Positions 6,762-16,100 of a stretch of DNA of 38,152 nucleotides are shown here, piece after piece. The position numbers and the translations under genes were made by a program. Under the pieces are notes generated by a model. The model made no database searches. It saw nothing but the letters and a program-made list of their open reading frames with translations, and was not told the DNA's origin. Position 1 is the first letter of the stretch. Each line of letters opens with the position of its first letter. Source of the DNA: a virus; the IMG/VR virus record IMGVR_UViG_3300036781_000830, positions 1-38,152 of that record; one strand, 5' to 3'.

Positions 6762-7228
6762 TAGTAACGCAGATACAAGCAATAGTTAATCAGCTTACAG
6801 AGGCGCCGGGTTTCTTGTACGGCACAGCTGATGAACTTAATTTACAACTGGATAGCCAAAAGACTTTCCCGGTTGTTTGTATGTATGCTTTACCGCCAAT
6901 TGAATCAAGCTTTACATTGAGCAACGCAATATCGAATAAATTCAACCTGCAAATCAAATTCCTTTATAAGTCTACATTTGATCAGAACACAGCCCAAAAC
7001 GAAGCGATTGCAGACCAGGCGCTAACTATGGCTAATGAATTTATGGTTACGCTGGCAAATTACCGTGATCAGATAATAGGCGGCAGATATTTCAAGGTCC
7101 ATCAAAAGGACAGAGCTCAGGTAAGTATCATGTATAATGATTTTGATATAAACCTTACCGGCGTAAAGCTGACTATGAATTTGAATACAATGTATAACGC
7201 AAACGTTCCAGTAATACCATGGCCATAA
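6758..7228 (+). CDS. Probable tail-completion/terminator-type structural protein, 156 aa
   Basis: I place the start at ATG 6758, which overlaps the previous stop, rather than at an in-frame TTG 30 bases upstream. The protein alternates beta strands and helices, with a central FPVVCMYALPP followed by FNLQIKFLYKS. This pattern is seen in tail terminator or minor tail proteins of siphoviruses that cap the tail tube. No diagnostic motif is present and the call rests largely on its position beside a gp10-like protein and the chaperone. It overlaps the next gene by 10 bases. Confidence 0.45.
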   Translation: MIVTQIQAIVNQLTEAPGFLYGTADELNLQLDSQKTFPVVCMYALPPIESSFTLSNAISNKFNLQIKFLYKSTFDQNTAQNEAIADQALTMANEFMVTLANYRDQIIGGRYFKVHQKDRAQVSIMYNDFDINLTGVKLTMNLNTMYNANVPVIPWP

Positions 7229-7458
7229 AAGACGATGACGGAATACATTTATGTCCTATTTGTCACGTCGTTGAAATGGAATTTCTTGAAAGAATACCAT
7301 CTAAACGATTTTTTAGAATGAGACGGTTTAAGTGCCCTGTTTGTGAACATACAGAATTATATTTTATGGGCGGTCCAAACGACAAAAAAACCGCGCAGGA
7401 GAAACGGGATTCGATCAGAAAGGAAAAGTTCTATAACGACGAATCAATTGATTCATAA
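7219..7458 (+). CDS. Small zinc-ribbon protein, 79 aa
   Basis: Two cysteine pairs, CPIC (residues 12-15) and CPVC (residues 39-42), are spaced as in a zinc ribbon, and a histidine (CPICHVV) lies next to the first pair. A basic region (KRFFRMRRFK) precedes the second pair, and a charged helical tail follows. Such small zinc proteins in phages can bind nucleic acid or transcription proteins. The specific role is unknown. It overlaps the upstream gene by 10 bases, which supports co-translation with the tail genes. Confidence 0.65.
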   Translation: MAIKDDDGIHLCPICHVVEMEFLERIPSKRFFRMRRFKCPVCEHTELYFMGGPNDKKTAQEKRDSIRKEKFYNDESIDS

Positions 7459-7463
7459 TTGTA

Positions 7464-7919
7464 ATGACTGAGACTGTAGACATATTAAATGAAATGATTG
7501 ATGCCTGTAAAAATGCAGTCATTCAGTCATTACAGGAAAGCGGTCGGTATGCGACCGGACACACAGTACAGGAATTGCAGGAACTAACAACGGATTTACA
7601 GGCTTTTCTGCTGGCTCCATTTTGGATTGATGCTTTAGAGTATGGCCGCAAACCTACAGCACCAGGAACACCGGCAAGTGAACCGCCGATGATTGAAAAT
7701 GTAAAGGCCTGGTGTCTTGTTCGTGGTATCCCTGAAAGTGCAGCATACGCCATAACAAGGCATATTCATAAATACGGGTATAAGGGAACGCCTGGAGTAC
7801 TTACAAAGCCCTTGAGTGATGAAAGTATAAATAGTTTGATTGGCCCGGGCGTCGATCGTATTGCTGATAATGTTGCTAAAGAGTTTGTTGCATTGTTCGA
7901 TGTTTTCGATAATAAATAA
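7464..7919 (+). CDS. HK97 gp10-like neck/tail-completion protein
   Basis: This 151-residue protein contains the layout of gp10-like head-tail joining proteins: an N-terminal helix, a central FWIDALEYGRKPT followed by ENVKAWCLVRGI, then AYAITRHIHKYGYKGTPGVL. The 'LEYGRxP ... P ... I..W...RGI ... A..I.R.I...G' arrangement is characteristic. Such proteins sit at the junction between head and tail or at the top of the tail tube. The gene lies in a series of small virion genes and ends 2 bases before the next start. I am fairly confident of a virion role, less so of the exact position. Confidence 0.55.
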   Translation: MTETVDILNEMIDACKNAVIQSLQESGRYATGHTVQELQELTTDLQAFLLAPFWIDALEYGRKPTAPGTPASEPPMIENVKAWCLVRGIPESAAYAITRHIHKYGYKGTPGVLTKPLSDESINSLIGPGVDRIADNVAKEFVALFDVFDNK

Positions 7920-7921
7920 AA

Positions 7922-8227
7922 ATGAAAAGAGATAAGTTAACGCCTGAATTTGTAACTACTATGCCTGACAAATTGAAAGAAGGCATATTATATATTTCTT
8001 TTAAATACCATACAGCTATTCATCTTTGCGCTTGCGGATGCGGCTATAAAACAATTACACCATTTGGGAGAAGTCCAAATTCATGGACATTGATTAATAA
8101 ACCAATTTGGATAGACGGACAAGACGCAAATTTAATAACACTTACGCCGTCGATTGGAAACTTCAATTTTCCTTGCAAATCACATTATTTTTTAACTGAA
8201 AATAATATACAATGGATTGGAAAATGA
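7922..8227 (+). CDS. DUF6527-like cysteine-rich protein
   Basis: This 101-residue protein shows HLCACGCGYKT near residue 35, a central W-x-L, then LTPSIGNFNFPC-x-SHYF near residue 80. These features match my recollection of the DUF6527 family (Cys-rich CxCGxK, 'TPSIGN', 'CxSHY'). The Cys and His residues are likely metal ligands. Family members are also encoded in bacterial ubiquitin-like (Bub) operons, but no E1, E2 or ubiquitin-like gene is visible here, so such a role should not be assumed. It is tightly packed between tail genes and overlaps the next small gene by 4 bases. Confidence 0.6.
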   Translation: MKRDKLTPEFVTTMPDKLKEGILYISFKYHTAIHLCACGCGYKTITPFGRSPNSWTLINKPIWIDGQDANLITLTPSIGNFNFPCKSHYFLTENNIQWIGK

Positions 8228-8376
8228 TAGAGGTTAAGTTAAAAAAACGCTCATTGTTTGGAAGAATAATATTGCTTCCTAAAATGATCGAAACTTTTTG
8301 GAAGTTTTCAGCTAACTGTAAATTTTTGGAAAGAGTTACTTTCTGCTTAGACAGTATAAAAATAATATTTAGATAA
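8224..8376 (+). CDS. Small basic protein, 50 aa
   Basis: ATG 8224 overlaps the end of the DUF6527-like gene, and its TAA shares a base with the next ATG (TAATG at 8374-8378). The 50 residues are basic and hydrophobic, without clear membrane spans, and contain two cysteines. No family is recognised. The precise coupling at both ends is the main support, since the gene exactly fills the gap. Confidence 0.4.
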   Translation: MIEVKLKKRSLFGRIILLPKMIETFWKFSANCKFLERVTFCLDSIKIIFR

Positions 8377-10829
8377 TGTCACTATACGCGCAATTATCCT
8401 ACGTAGGAACATTTTTCACCGGCACAACCTTAAACGGTCGTGTAATCGTTTCTATATTCGATGCCTCAACCGGTTTACCTACTAACGGTAATAATTGCGT
8501 TGTTGCCTATACCCAAAACATCAACGGCGCTGTAAGTAATTTAACAAGCGCAGTTCCCGGATTAGCTACGGAAATTTATTCCGGTGCTTTATCTGATTCG
8601 TCAACCGGATTTTTCACAAACTTTACTATTACTTCGGTAACGCCGGGAAGTGCACCCGGTCCGGACCCTGCAGCCGACGACCTTACAATCATTAATGTTA
8701 TTACAACCCCTGAAAGTGCAATAGGCGCGGATGATGGCCAGGTTGTAATAAACGCAACGTCATCATTTCCGGCAATTCAGTATAGCTTAGATAATGTTAC
8801 TTGGCAAGCCGGCAATACTTTTACCGGTTTACATTCAGGCGGTGGAACAGCTTATGTAAAAGATACTAACGGCGGTTTAAAGTCTGTAACCTATAACGTC
8901 GGGCTGATCGGTAATATTCTGCAAAGTGACCCTTCGGTTGATTTAGGTAACGGAAATTTAAGCCGTTGGAATGCCGCTTTTAATAATATTTGGTTTAAAT
9001 ATCAGCGCAAAGATTTTGAAATAACATCTATTATTCAAGGCGCCGCAAATACGATCATTATCGCTGTAAACGCGGATATGACCAATGTTACTGTTAGGAC
9101 ATTTATTACTGCCATAATCCCCGGTCAACCGGATATTACTTCACCTGGTGACTTTGTTTATATAAAAACCGCGCTCTATTCCGGCGTTTATGAAGTACTG
9201 GGGGTAACAGCAGGAACATTAAACCTTAATTGCCCATATACGGCAGATGATACCGTTGGATTTGTTAATATCAACAGCTTACGCCCATATTATAAAATCT
9301 TAACATTAATCAGCTATGTTGACCCGTTAACCGGAAAGTTAACCACCATCACCGGGACAAATCGCCCTGATAGTTCAGGATATTGTAAGGTTGACTTAAG
9401 TAGTTTACTGCAATCGTTAGTAATGCCGAAGGATAAAAGTAATTATACTTTGGTTAACTACCGTGACATGCAACTTTCTGCCAGCTATCAAATTCAATAC
9501 GCTGAAACGTGGAACGGAAATACAATACAATGGACAGTAATAAGCCGCCCTTATTATGTTCTTTATGCAGCGCGTCAGATACAGCAATTAGGCGGCGGTA
9601 ACATGCAGGAGTTTGTACCATATCTTTTAGGTTTCCAGCCTGCAAAATGGTTAACTGATTTTGTAAACCCTGTTTATAACCCAGGCTTTCCGTTCGACTT
9701 GGGTTTTATATTCAGCGAATACATGGTAGGATTAGCCAATTATTACGATATCGTTTTACTGGATATAAATAAAAACAAATTAGCCGGCCAATCTGACGGC
9801 ATAGGCTTTTTACTGAATGAAGATACAGGATTTTTATTAAATCAGGACGGAAGTAAATTTATAATAGCTGATCAGGGACTAGTAAACATTCCAATTGTTG
9901 AGCATGTAGGTTTAAACCGCCTGCTTATTAATTTTAGCATACCTGCACAATGTTGGTATTTTTCAGTACAGCTTAAATATAAATCCGGCTTACCTTCAAT
10001 AATTAATTATTCTTATACTGAAAACGCCCCGGGTGTTCATTTCGCTGATGGTGGTATTCAAATTTGGGATAACGGTAATTTGGCTTATTATGCTGAAATA
10101 AGCGCGAGCGGTTCTTTAAGCGTACCGGCATCACATCCAATTAAATTTATCGCTGTTTCAACCGGACCGTCAACCGCTGGAACTCCTTTGCTGACTATGA
10201 CGGTTACCAAAAACGGTACGACGGTATTTGCTCAAACTGTGCCATGTGTTCAGGGAACTGTAATAGAATATGATGCAATCGCCGATATCAACGCTACCTA
10301 TGTGCATACAGTAACAGCAACGGACGGTGGAAGCTCAGTAACGCCGGTAAATACAGCTGATACATCAACAGCCGGAACCGTTTACAACCTTACTAAGCCT
10401 TTAATTTGCCGTATCGATCAGAACACGCCCGACCGTTCAGTTTATTTACGTTGGATAGGGTTAACTGGCTCATGGAACTATTATCGTTTCGTCTATAATC
10501 AGCAAGTAGGCTTAGAAGTTAGCGACCCGGTTATTATAAAGAATTATATTACTGATTGGGCAAATACTGACACTATCGAAGATGTGATCATGAAAAGCGC
10601 CGGCCTTAAAATGAACGTTTACGCTGAAAATGTGAGCATAGATGACATTAAAGGTTTGCAATCTGTTAAATATAGCCCAAAAGTTCAGATGCTTACTTCA
10701 CAAAGCCCGGTTAAGTGGCAGACGATAGTAGTAGCATCCGGAAGTTTCAATGAATACGAAACGTTCATCGATCAGTATTCATTTGGTTTGACATTCAATT
10801 TACCAAGCATCAATATACAAAGACAATAA
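8376..10829 (+). CDS. Large virion structural protein with SprB-like repeat, 817 aa
   Basis: This long, beta-rich protein is typical in composition for a tail or baseplate structural protein of Bacteroidota phages (high Asn, Thr, Ser and Gly). Around residues 130-170 a YSLDNVTWQAGNTFTGL ... AYVKDTNG segment resembles one SprB repeat, a beta-sandwich module found in Bacteroidota surface adhesins. A middle section repeats FLLNEDTGFLLNQDGSKF. The C-terminal third (VYLRWIGLTGSWNYYRF) is a conserved-looking domain I cannot name. It could be a baseplate, tail-sheath-like or adsorption component; no enzyme motif is seen. It is coupled to its neighbours at both ends by 1-base overlaps. Confidence 0.6.
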   Translation: MSLYAQLSYVGTFFTGTTLNGRVIVSIFDASTGLPTNGNNCVVAYTQNINGAVSNLTSAVPGLATEIYSGALSDSSTGFFTNFTITSVTPGSAPGPDPAADDLTIINVITTPESAIGADDGQVVINATSSFPAIQYSLDNVTWQAGNTFTGLHSGGGTAYVKDTNGGLKSVTYNVGLIGNILQSDPSVDLGNGNLSRWNAAFNNIWFKYQRKDFEITSIIQGAANTIIIAVNADMTNVTVRTFITAIIPGQPDITSPGDFVYIKTALYSGVYEVLGVTAGTLNLNCPYTADDTVGFVNINSLRPYYKILTLISYVDPLTGKLTTITGTNRPDSSGYCKVDLSSLLQSLVMPKDKSNYTLVNYRDMQLSASYQIQYAETWNGNTIQWTVISRPYYVLYAARQIQQLGGGNMQEFVPYLLGFQPAKWLTDFVNPVYNPGFPFDLGFIFSEYMVGLANYYDIVLLDINKNKLAGQSDGIGFLLNEDTGFLLNQDGSKFIIADQGLVNIPIVEHVGLNRLLINFSIPAQCWYFSVQLKYKSGLPSIINYSYTENAPGVHFADGGIQIWDNGNLAYYAEISASGSLSVPASHPIKFIAVSTGPSTAGTPLLTMTVTKNGTTVFAQTVPCVQGTVIEYDAIADINATYVHTVTATDGGSSVTPVNTADTSTAGTVYNLTKPLICRIDQNTPDRSVYLRWIGLTGSWNYYRFVYNQQVGLEVSDPVIIKNYITDWANTDTIEDVIMKSAGLKMNVYAENVSIDDIKGLQSVKYSPKVQMLTSQSPVKWQTIVVASGSFNEYETFIDQYSFGLTFNLPSINIQRQ

Positions 10830-11209
10830 TGGAAAACTCATTTCATATAGAACAAGATTGGCAGTCGGGCAACATAAAAATATATTGGAAAGGTATAAAA
10901 GGTAATCTTTCCGAAGAGTGGTATCACTACGACGGGGAATATGTTGTTTCAACTCAGGTTGACGCTAAAAATGCGTTTAGACCGGAATCTATCAAACCAT
11001 TTTTGACTTTACCCCGTGAATTTGGGAATCTGTTTTTGACACTTATTTCTGATAAGGTAAACGAATTGGGTATTAATCAAAAAAAGGTTGATATGGAAGC
11101 TGGTAAAACAGAATTACTAAATCAGCAGCTTAAATTCTCACAAGAACAACTCGTTAAATTCATAGATCATTTTACAAACAAAATAAAACATGGCAACAAA
11201 AATTTATAG
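10829..11209 (+). CDS. Hypothetical protein, 126 aa, downstream of the 817-aa structural gene
   Basis: The protein has a small N-terminal beta-rich domain (IEQDWQSGNIKIYWKGIKGN) and a long C-terminal helix, roughly residues 75-126, that looks like a coiled coil (KVDMEAGKTELLNQQLKF). This layout suggests an oligomeric accessory protein. No family is recognised. Its ATG shares one base with the stop of the 817-residue gene, and it overlaps the next gene by 20 bases, so it is probably translated together with them and belongs to the tail module. Confidence 0.6.
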   Translation: MENSFHIEQDWQSGNIKIYWKGIKGNLSEEWYHYDGEYVVSTQVDAKNAFRPESIKPFLTLPREFGNLFLTLISDKVNELGINQKKVDMEAGKTELLNQQLKFSQEQLVKFIDHFTNKIKHGNKNL

Positions 11210-11501
11210 CCCGGATTTTATCGCCGGCATCAACGAATCGCTAAAAGCTTTGCAGATCGAAGCCAGCAGCGGCAAAAACATTACGGTAAAAGATATAGAA
11301 GATCTGCGTAGTTATTGGAACGCTCAACCTGTGGAAGAGAAAAGCAAAAATGAACTTGAAAAATTCGAGGTAGCTTCTAAAACTGCCCAAATTCGTGAGT
11401 TCAACAAAGCTTCTAAAGATGCTATTCAAAATGCAACTGACTTAATGTCAACTTTGGATAACCTCACCATTACGCTTTCAACCTTAAAAAGATCAAATTA
11501 A
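11190..11501 (+). CDS. Hypothetical helical protein, 103 aa
   Basis: Nearly the whole protein is predicted by eye to be helical and charged (ASSGKNITVKDIEDLRSYW, then EKSKNELEKFEVASKTAQIR). It ends in TLKRSN, an ending nearly the same as that of the next gene (HFKRSN). At the DNA level AAAAGATCAAATTAAT is shared by the ends of both genes. The function is unknown. It may be a small chaperone or tape-measure partner because of its position and helical nature, but that is only inference. Confidence 0.55.
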   Translation: MATKIYSPDFIAGINESLKALQIEASSGKNITVKDIEDLRSYWNAQPVEEKSKNELEKFEVASKTAQIREFNKASKDAIQNATDLMSTLDNLTITLSTLKRSN

Positions 11502-11512
11502 TAAATGAAGCA

Positions 11513-11722
11513 ATGGGAACTAAAATCGTCGGAATAGTTGCAGATAATTATAAAGTGGAGAAGTTCAAAGCTGAACTTACAAAACATGAATTTACGAATT
11601 TTGTAGAGTTTCCATTTAAGGGCAAGACCACCGCTATTAAAGTAACTATCGATGAGAAGCTATTTCCAAAACTTTCCGCTTTGATCTTAAAGGTTGAGGC
11701 TCATTTTAAAAGATCAAATTAA
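11513..11722 (+). CDS. Hypothetical small protein, 69 aa
   Basis: The sequence alternates strands and helices (TKIVGIVADN, KFKAELTKH, AIKVTIDEKLFPKLSALILKVEAHF), like a small ferredoxin-type alpha/beta domain. No motif allows a family call. The first ATG fits an AT-rich Bacteroidota start (TAATAAATGAAGCAATG); an alternative ATG just upstream would be out of frame. Its last codons and stop repeat those of the preceding gene over 16 bases. Confidence 0.5.
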   Translation: MGTKIVGIVADNYKVEKFKAELTKHEFTNFVEFPFKGKTTAIKVTIDEKLFPKLSALILKVEAHFKRSN

Positions 11723-11746
11723 TTTTTCACTTAAATAATTAAAATA

Positions 11747-11968
11747 ATGGCAACTGCCCATGCTACTGTTAAAAGAGTAGAGTTCATTATTGAAGATGAA
11801 TTAACTCACTGTAATTTATTTTACACAAGCGACGAGCCCGGGACACCCTGGGGCGGAGGCTGGAAAACAAAGACATTTCCAAAAAGTAAAAGTGCTATCG
11901 ATATTCTAAAAGATGATGTAAGCGATTTCATCATGTGGAACAACGGGCGCGAAGGTGCAACTAACTAA
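11747..11968 (+). CDS. Hypothetical small protein, 73 aa
   Basis: This small protein begins with a beta-rich part (HATVKRVEFIIEDE) followed by YTSDEPGTPWGGGWKTKTFPKS and a short helical end. The WGGGWKTKTFP section is distinctive but not one I recognise. The leader TTAAATAATTAAAATAATGG is a normal start context for this phylum. It lies in a run of small genes before the tape measure and may be a minor virion or assembly protein. Confidence 0.55.
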   Translation: MATAHATVKRVEFIIEDELTHCNLFYTSDEPGTPWGGGWKTKTFPKSKSAIDILKDDVSDFIMWNNGREGATN

Positions 11969-11991
11969 ATTTTTAACTTAAAAATAATACA

Positions 11992-12471
11992 ATGTCAAAA
12001 AACCATTTAACACTAGCAGACCTAAAAAGTAACGGTCTGAAATTGAATAAAAGTGATGCTATGGAGCTTCACAGCAATATTAACGATATCGCTATACGCG
12101 GCTCAGATGAACCAACAGTAATATTTGACCCGAAGGAAGATGACGAGCCGACCGGTGATCATTTCCCTGGTGATGATGACGACGACGATGACGAAACCGT
12201 TGAAGGTTTGAAAGCCCAAATAGTTGATCTGAAAAAAGCTTATGTAACGCTCTATCAATCGAGGCAGGAAAATAAAACTGCAGCAGCTGTAACCGGCGAA
12301 GAAAAAGCTAAACGAGGTCCTAAAAAAACAGCTGATGTAAAAGAAGATTCAAAAGTTGAAGCATCTAAGACTACCGACGCGGAAAACGAAAAATCAAATA
12401 CACCGGCAGCTGACGGCACGGAAGCTAATAACGGTGAAAACTCCGGGCCAGGCGGCGAACAACAAGCCTAA
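11992..12471 (+). CDS. Highly acidic, mostly disordered protein, 159 aa
   Basis: The central part has a stretch of aspartates (GDDDDDDDETV near residue 60) followed by a short coiled-coil helix (EGLKAQIVDLKKAYVTLYQSR). The last 70 residues are low-complexity Lys/Glu/Ala/Asn, likely unstructured. The composition resembles scaffolding or assembly factors, but the fused scaffold of this phage is encoded elsewhere (19071), so I do not assign that role. A terminator hairpin follows its stop, ending this transcription unit. Confidence 0.55.
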   Translation: MSKNHLTLADLKSNGLKLNKSDAMELHSNINDIAIRGSDEPTVIFDPKEDDEPTGDHFPGDDDDDDDETVEGLKAQIVDLKKAYVTLYQSRQENKTAAAVTGEEKAKRGPKKTADVKEDSKVEASKTTDAENEKSNTPAADGTEANNGENSGPGGEQQA

Positions 12472-12496
12472 TTATCTAATATATATAACTAAATCA

Positions 12497-12523
12497 AAAT
12501 CCCTGTTTCGGCAGGGATTTTTT
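12497..12523 (+). terminator. Rho-independent terminator
   Basis: AAATCCCTG pairs with CAGGGATTT around a TTTCGG loop, followed by a T run to 12523. It closes the series of small genes that begins in the tail region. Confidence 0.85.
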
Positions 12524-12530
12524 AAGTAAC

Positions 12531-12866
12531 ATGGATAATCAAAATAGTAAACTGGAAGCCCTGACCGTAATAGACGCGTTCGAAGCAACCGACAAGATAT
12601 TAGAGCAGATCGAGCAAACTGAAACTGACGCTCTTAAACGTGTTTTCCTTAGATTTTGCCTGATGAAAGGGTACCGCCCGGACTTTAGCCAAATACACGC
12701 TGAAAAGTTCAGTGAAAACGGAAACGAGTGCTCTTATTACTACGGATTTAACACACCTGATCATTTCCTTTTAATGACCAGGAACCTTACCGTAGGTGTA
12801 GAAGATGACGAGGTAAAATATAACCTTGACATAAGATTTAATAAATCAATCATAGACGAAGATTAA
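12531..12866 (+). CDS. Hypothetical protein, 111 aa
   Basis: The protein is acidic, with an N-terminal helix (LEALTVIDAFEATDKILEQIE) and a C-terminal beta part (VGVEDDEVKYNLDIRF). No family is recognised. Its ATG comes only 8 bases after a terminator, so expression must rely on readthrough or on a promoter inside the terminator area; I see no TAnnTTTG element there. It precedes a 51-residue gene by 4 bases. Confidence 0.55.
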   Translation: MDNQNSKLEALTVIDAFEATDKILEQIEQTETDALKRVFLRFCLMKGYRPDFSQIHAEKFSENGNECSYYYGFNTPDHFLLMTRNLTVGVEDDEVKYNLDIRFNKSIIDED

Positions 12867-12870
12867 TAAA

Positions 12871-13026
12871 ATGAATATAATACCTGAAACCAATCAAAAC
12901 ACAGCTAAGAAAGCTAGTCGGCCAACCGCTAAAGAAATAGCTGAATGGCTCAAACAAAAAAGTCAATCAGAAATAAGCGAAATATTCAGAAGTACTAACA
13001 TTTTCCCTCACAATTGGAATAGATGA
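12871..13026 (+). CDS. Small hypothetical protein, 51 aa
   Basis: ATG 12871 opens 51 codons ending at TGA 13026. The product is polar and basic with a KASRPTAKEIAEWLKQKS section followed by SEISEIFRS, likely helical, and ends in FPHNWNR. No family is recognised. The start is 4 bases after the previous stop, in a normal AT-rich context. It is the last gene before a hairpin at 13054-13090. Confidence 0.4.
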   Translation: MNIIPETNQNTAKKASRPTAKEIAEWLKQKSQSEISEIFRSTNIFPHNWNR

Positions 13027-13049
13027 TAAAACCTCTACTCACTTAAAAT

Positions 13050-13090
13050 AAAAAAGCGATTGTTAACTTTCCACGGCTAAACAATCGCTT
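13050..13090 (-). terminator. Hairpin oriented as a minus-strand terminator
   Basis: AAGCGATTGTT (13054-13064) pairs with AACAATCGCTT (13080-13090), an 11-bp perfect stem with a 15-base loop. On the minus strand it is followed by six T; on the plus strand only CTTAAAT follows. It may stop transcripts in both directions, but the stronger signal points left. Confidence 0.6.
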
Positions 13091-13133
13091 AAATCTAATT
13101 AGGGTACGGATAAATATACTAAAAATCTGTGCC

Positions 13134-16100
13134 ATGGCTGACGAAATTTCAAAAAAAGTTTTAATTGAAATCGACCTGTCGTTAGACGACGCAAGGGCGG
13201 CTATCAAATCTTATGCGGCTGACGTAAACGCTACAGCCACGGCAACCGATAATTTAAAAAAGGTTACCGAAAATTCAGAGGCGGCTATTGCTCAATACAA
13301 TGAGAAGCTGACACAAAGTAAGTTAAACGCTCAGCTCAACCGGGAAGAAATTTCCAAATTGAACCTCGAGCGTAAAAAAGAAGTTGACGCCACTAGGAAA
13401 GCAAAAGAATCTATACAAGCAGCAAACGGCAGCTATGCGGAAGCATCTGCCAAATTAGCGGCGTTGGGTAAGGCAATTAAAAACGCTGAAAATGGTTTTG
13501 CATCTACCACGCCAATAATCAAAGCACAGATCGCCGAATATAATAACCTGAATAATCAGCTTAAAAAGTTTGATGAACAGATGGGCAACCATCAGCGCAA
13601 GGTCGGCCAGTATGAAAACGCGCTAAAGGGATTTGCTGGAAGTATTATACCTGGTTTTAATCAATTCTCTACAGTACTGCAAAGTGTTTCGCAGGGTTTT
13701 AACGCAATGAAAGGTAATGCTTCAAAAGCTTCCGAGTCAATTGCAGAGGTTGGAACGGCTGCACAGGCAGGAGAGGCAGGCTTAGAGGGAATGTCTGCTA
13801 CTATGATAGGCATGGTAGCGGCAATTGCTTTGGTTGTTGCTGGCATCGGTGTTCTTATAAGCTGGTTTGCTAAACTTACACCACAGGCGGACGCTCTAAA
13901 AAGGCAAATATCAGGTATTGGTGGAGCTTACGAGGCTTTTATGTCTGACTTAGGTAAAGGTGTAGGCTTTTCAGAATTGTTCAATGATATGAAACAGGCG
14001 CACGACGAAGCTGTAAAGTTAACCGGCTCCATGCAAGATTTACGCCGGGCGCAAAGACAGGATGTCGTTGACGATGCGAAAGCAGATGCTCAAATAGCTG
14101 AAATCCAGTTAAAAATGAGAAACCGCCGAAATACTCCCGAACAGGAAAAGGCTTATTTCGATCAAATACAAAAAATAGCGGAAGATAAATATAAAGGCAA
14201 TAAAGAACTTGCCGACAAAGAATATGAACTGGCCGTGAAACGTGCGGTAAATGGGCGTAAATTTTCGGAAGAGGAGAAACAACGATTGATGCAAGATGGC
14301 ATCGATTACGCTATAATTTTGGACAAAGCCAAAGGCCTGGTTAACGGCGAAGATGATCTGAAAGCCATTACCGAAGCTCAGCAAAAACAAATTGCCACCT
14401 CGAGAGAGCGGGAAATGGTAGAAGAACGCGCACAAAATCGCCTCGATGCTATAAACGTAAAAGGTGAGGCAAATGCTGAAAAAGAACGTCAACAGATAGA
14501 TGAATTAAAGCGAGCAACCGATCAGGCAAATTCAGAACGTATCGCTTCTTTGGCGCGTACCCTGGCCTTTGAGAAACAATCTTTTGATAAAGAGTTAAGC
14601 GATTCCGAAGAACACTACCGACAGCTGATATTCAAACAGCAGGAATTTGTCGAAAAACAGCAATCACTACTCCATAGTGCAAAAGCTACGCCTAGAGTAA
14701 AAAGTGCGGCCCGTACAGCCATCGGAGCGGCACAAGGCGATATCGATCAGCTGCAGAAAGAAAGATACGCCGCTTCTGAAAAACTGGTTGAAGATCATAA
14801 TAAGAAAGTACTTGAAGAAACGCAAAAGGCGGCTGATGATTTAGCGTCATTGCAAATTCAATCAATAGATGGTGCCCAAGAAAGAGAGCGGCAGTCTGAA
14901 AATTTAGCCTACAGTGAACGTCGGGAAGCATTAGCAAAAGAGTTAGCCGACTTAAGGGAGAATCAATCAAAATTAAAGGCATCATTAAAAACCGCAACCG
15001 GTGATAAGGCTAAATTATTACAGTCTGAATTAGATCATGAAAACGAGCTGATAGCTATCGCCAATGACAAACAGACCGAATTACAAATACAGCATCAGCA
15101 AAAGGTTTTAGATGATCTTAAGAAATTCGAAGATGAACGGATCGCCTTATTAGACCGGGTTGCAGTATTAAAGGCAACCGGAGCGCGTGACCCTAAAGCA
15201 TTACTGGCCGCTGAGCAACAGCAGGCGCTAGATCAATATAACACCGAAGTTTCGATAAAAGGATTAACTGACGAAAGGAAACTTGAGTTAGAACAGGAAT
15301 ATCTAAACAAACGGGACGAGCTTAACCGCAATTATCAGCTAAGAAATAAACAGCAGGAATTGCAGCTGGCACAGCAAATTGAAAGCTCAGCGTTCACGAT
15401 TTTACAGCAATCACTACAACAGCAAAATCAGGCCGAGCAGGTGAACATGGAGCGTCAGAAAACCTTTGAATTACAAAACCAGGCGCTTACTGAAACCCAA
15501 AAATATGTTGTAAACGAGAAATATCGTGTCCTAGAAGGTAAACAAAAGCAAAAGCAGTTCAAGCAAGAACAGGAATTAAATATAGGAAAGGCCGTTATGG
15601 ATGGTGCATTAGCTATAATGAAGGCTTATGCCGAGGAAGGTCCAATAATAGCAACCGCGGAATTGCCGTTTTTACTTGCGGCAACTGCTTTGCAGATCAC
15701 AACTATAGGCGCACAAAAACCGCCTGCTTATGCATTAGGCGGTATTCACTATGATTCAGATGGACGCGGTGGAAGGTTGCCTGGTTATAGTAAAACTGAT
15801 AATACTAATGCCAATTTACGTTCAGGCGAGGGAATATTAGTTTCGGAAGCCATGCAAAATCCTTATGCGCGTAGCTTAGCGAGTTCAATAAATCAAGCTT
15901 TCGGCGGTCGCGCTTTCGATAGTTCTGTGCCTGTTCGTCCATGGATAACGCCAGGGTTTGCGGCCGGTGGTGTATTTAGTAATTATTTACCGACAGGTGA
16001 CAACGGTTTGCGCCCATCATTAAGCGGCGGTCCGGTTTCTTTGCATGGTAATTCTGTTAGTGATATCGTTAATGGTTTTGCCGGGGCAATTTCTAAAATG

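Noticed and set aside
11486-11723. Insertion footprint from a 16-bp repeat at the ends of two small genes
   Set aside because: The shared bases encode the same KRSN ending and could be homologous or convergent gene ends; there is no other sign of insertion.
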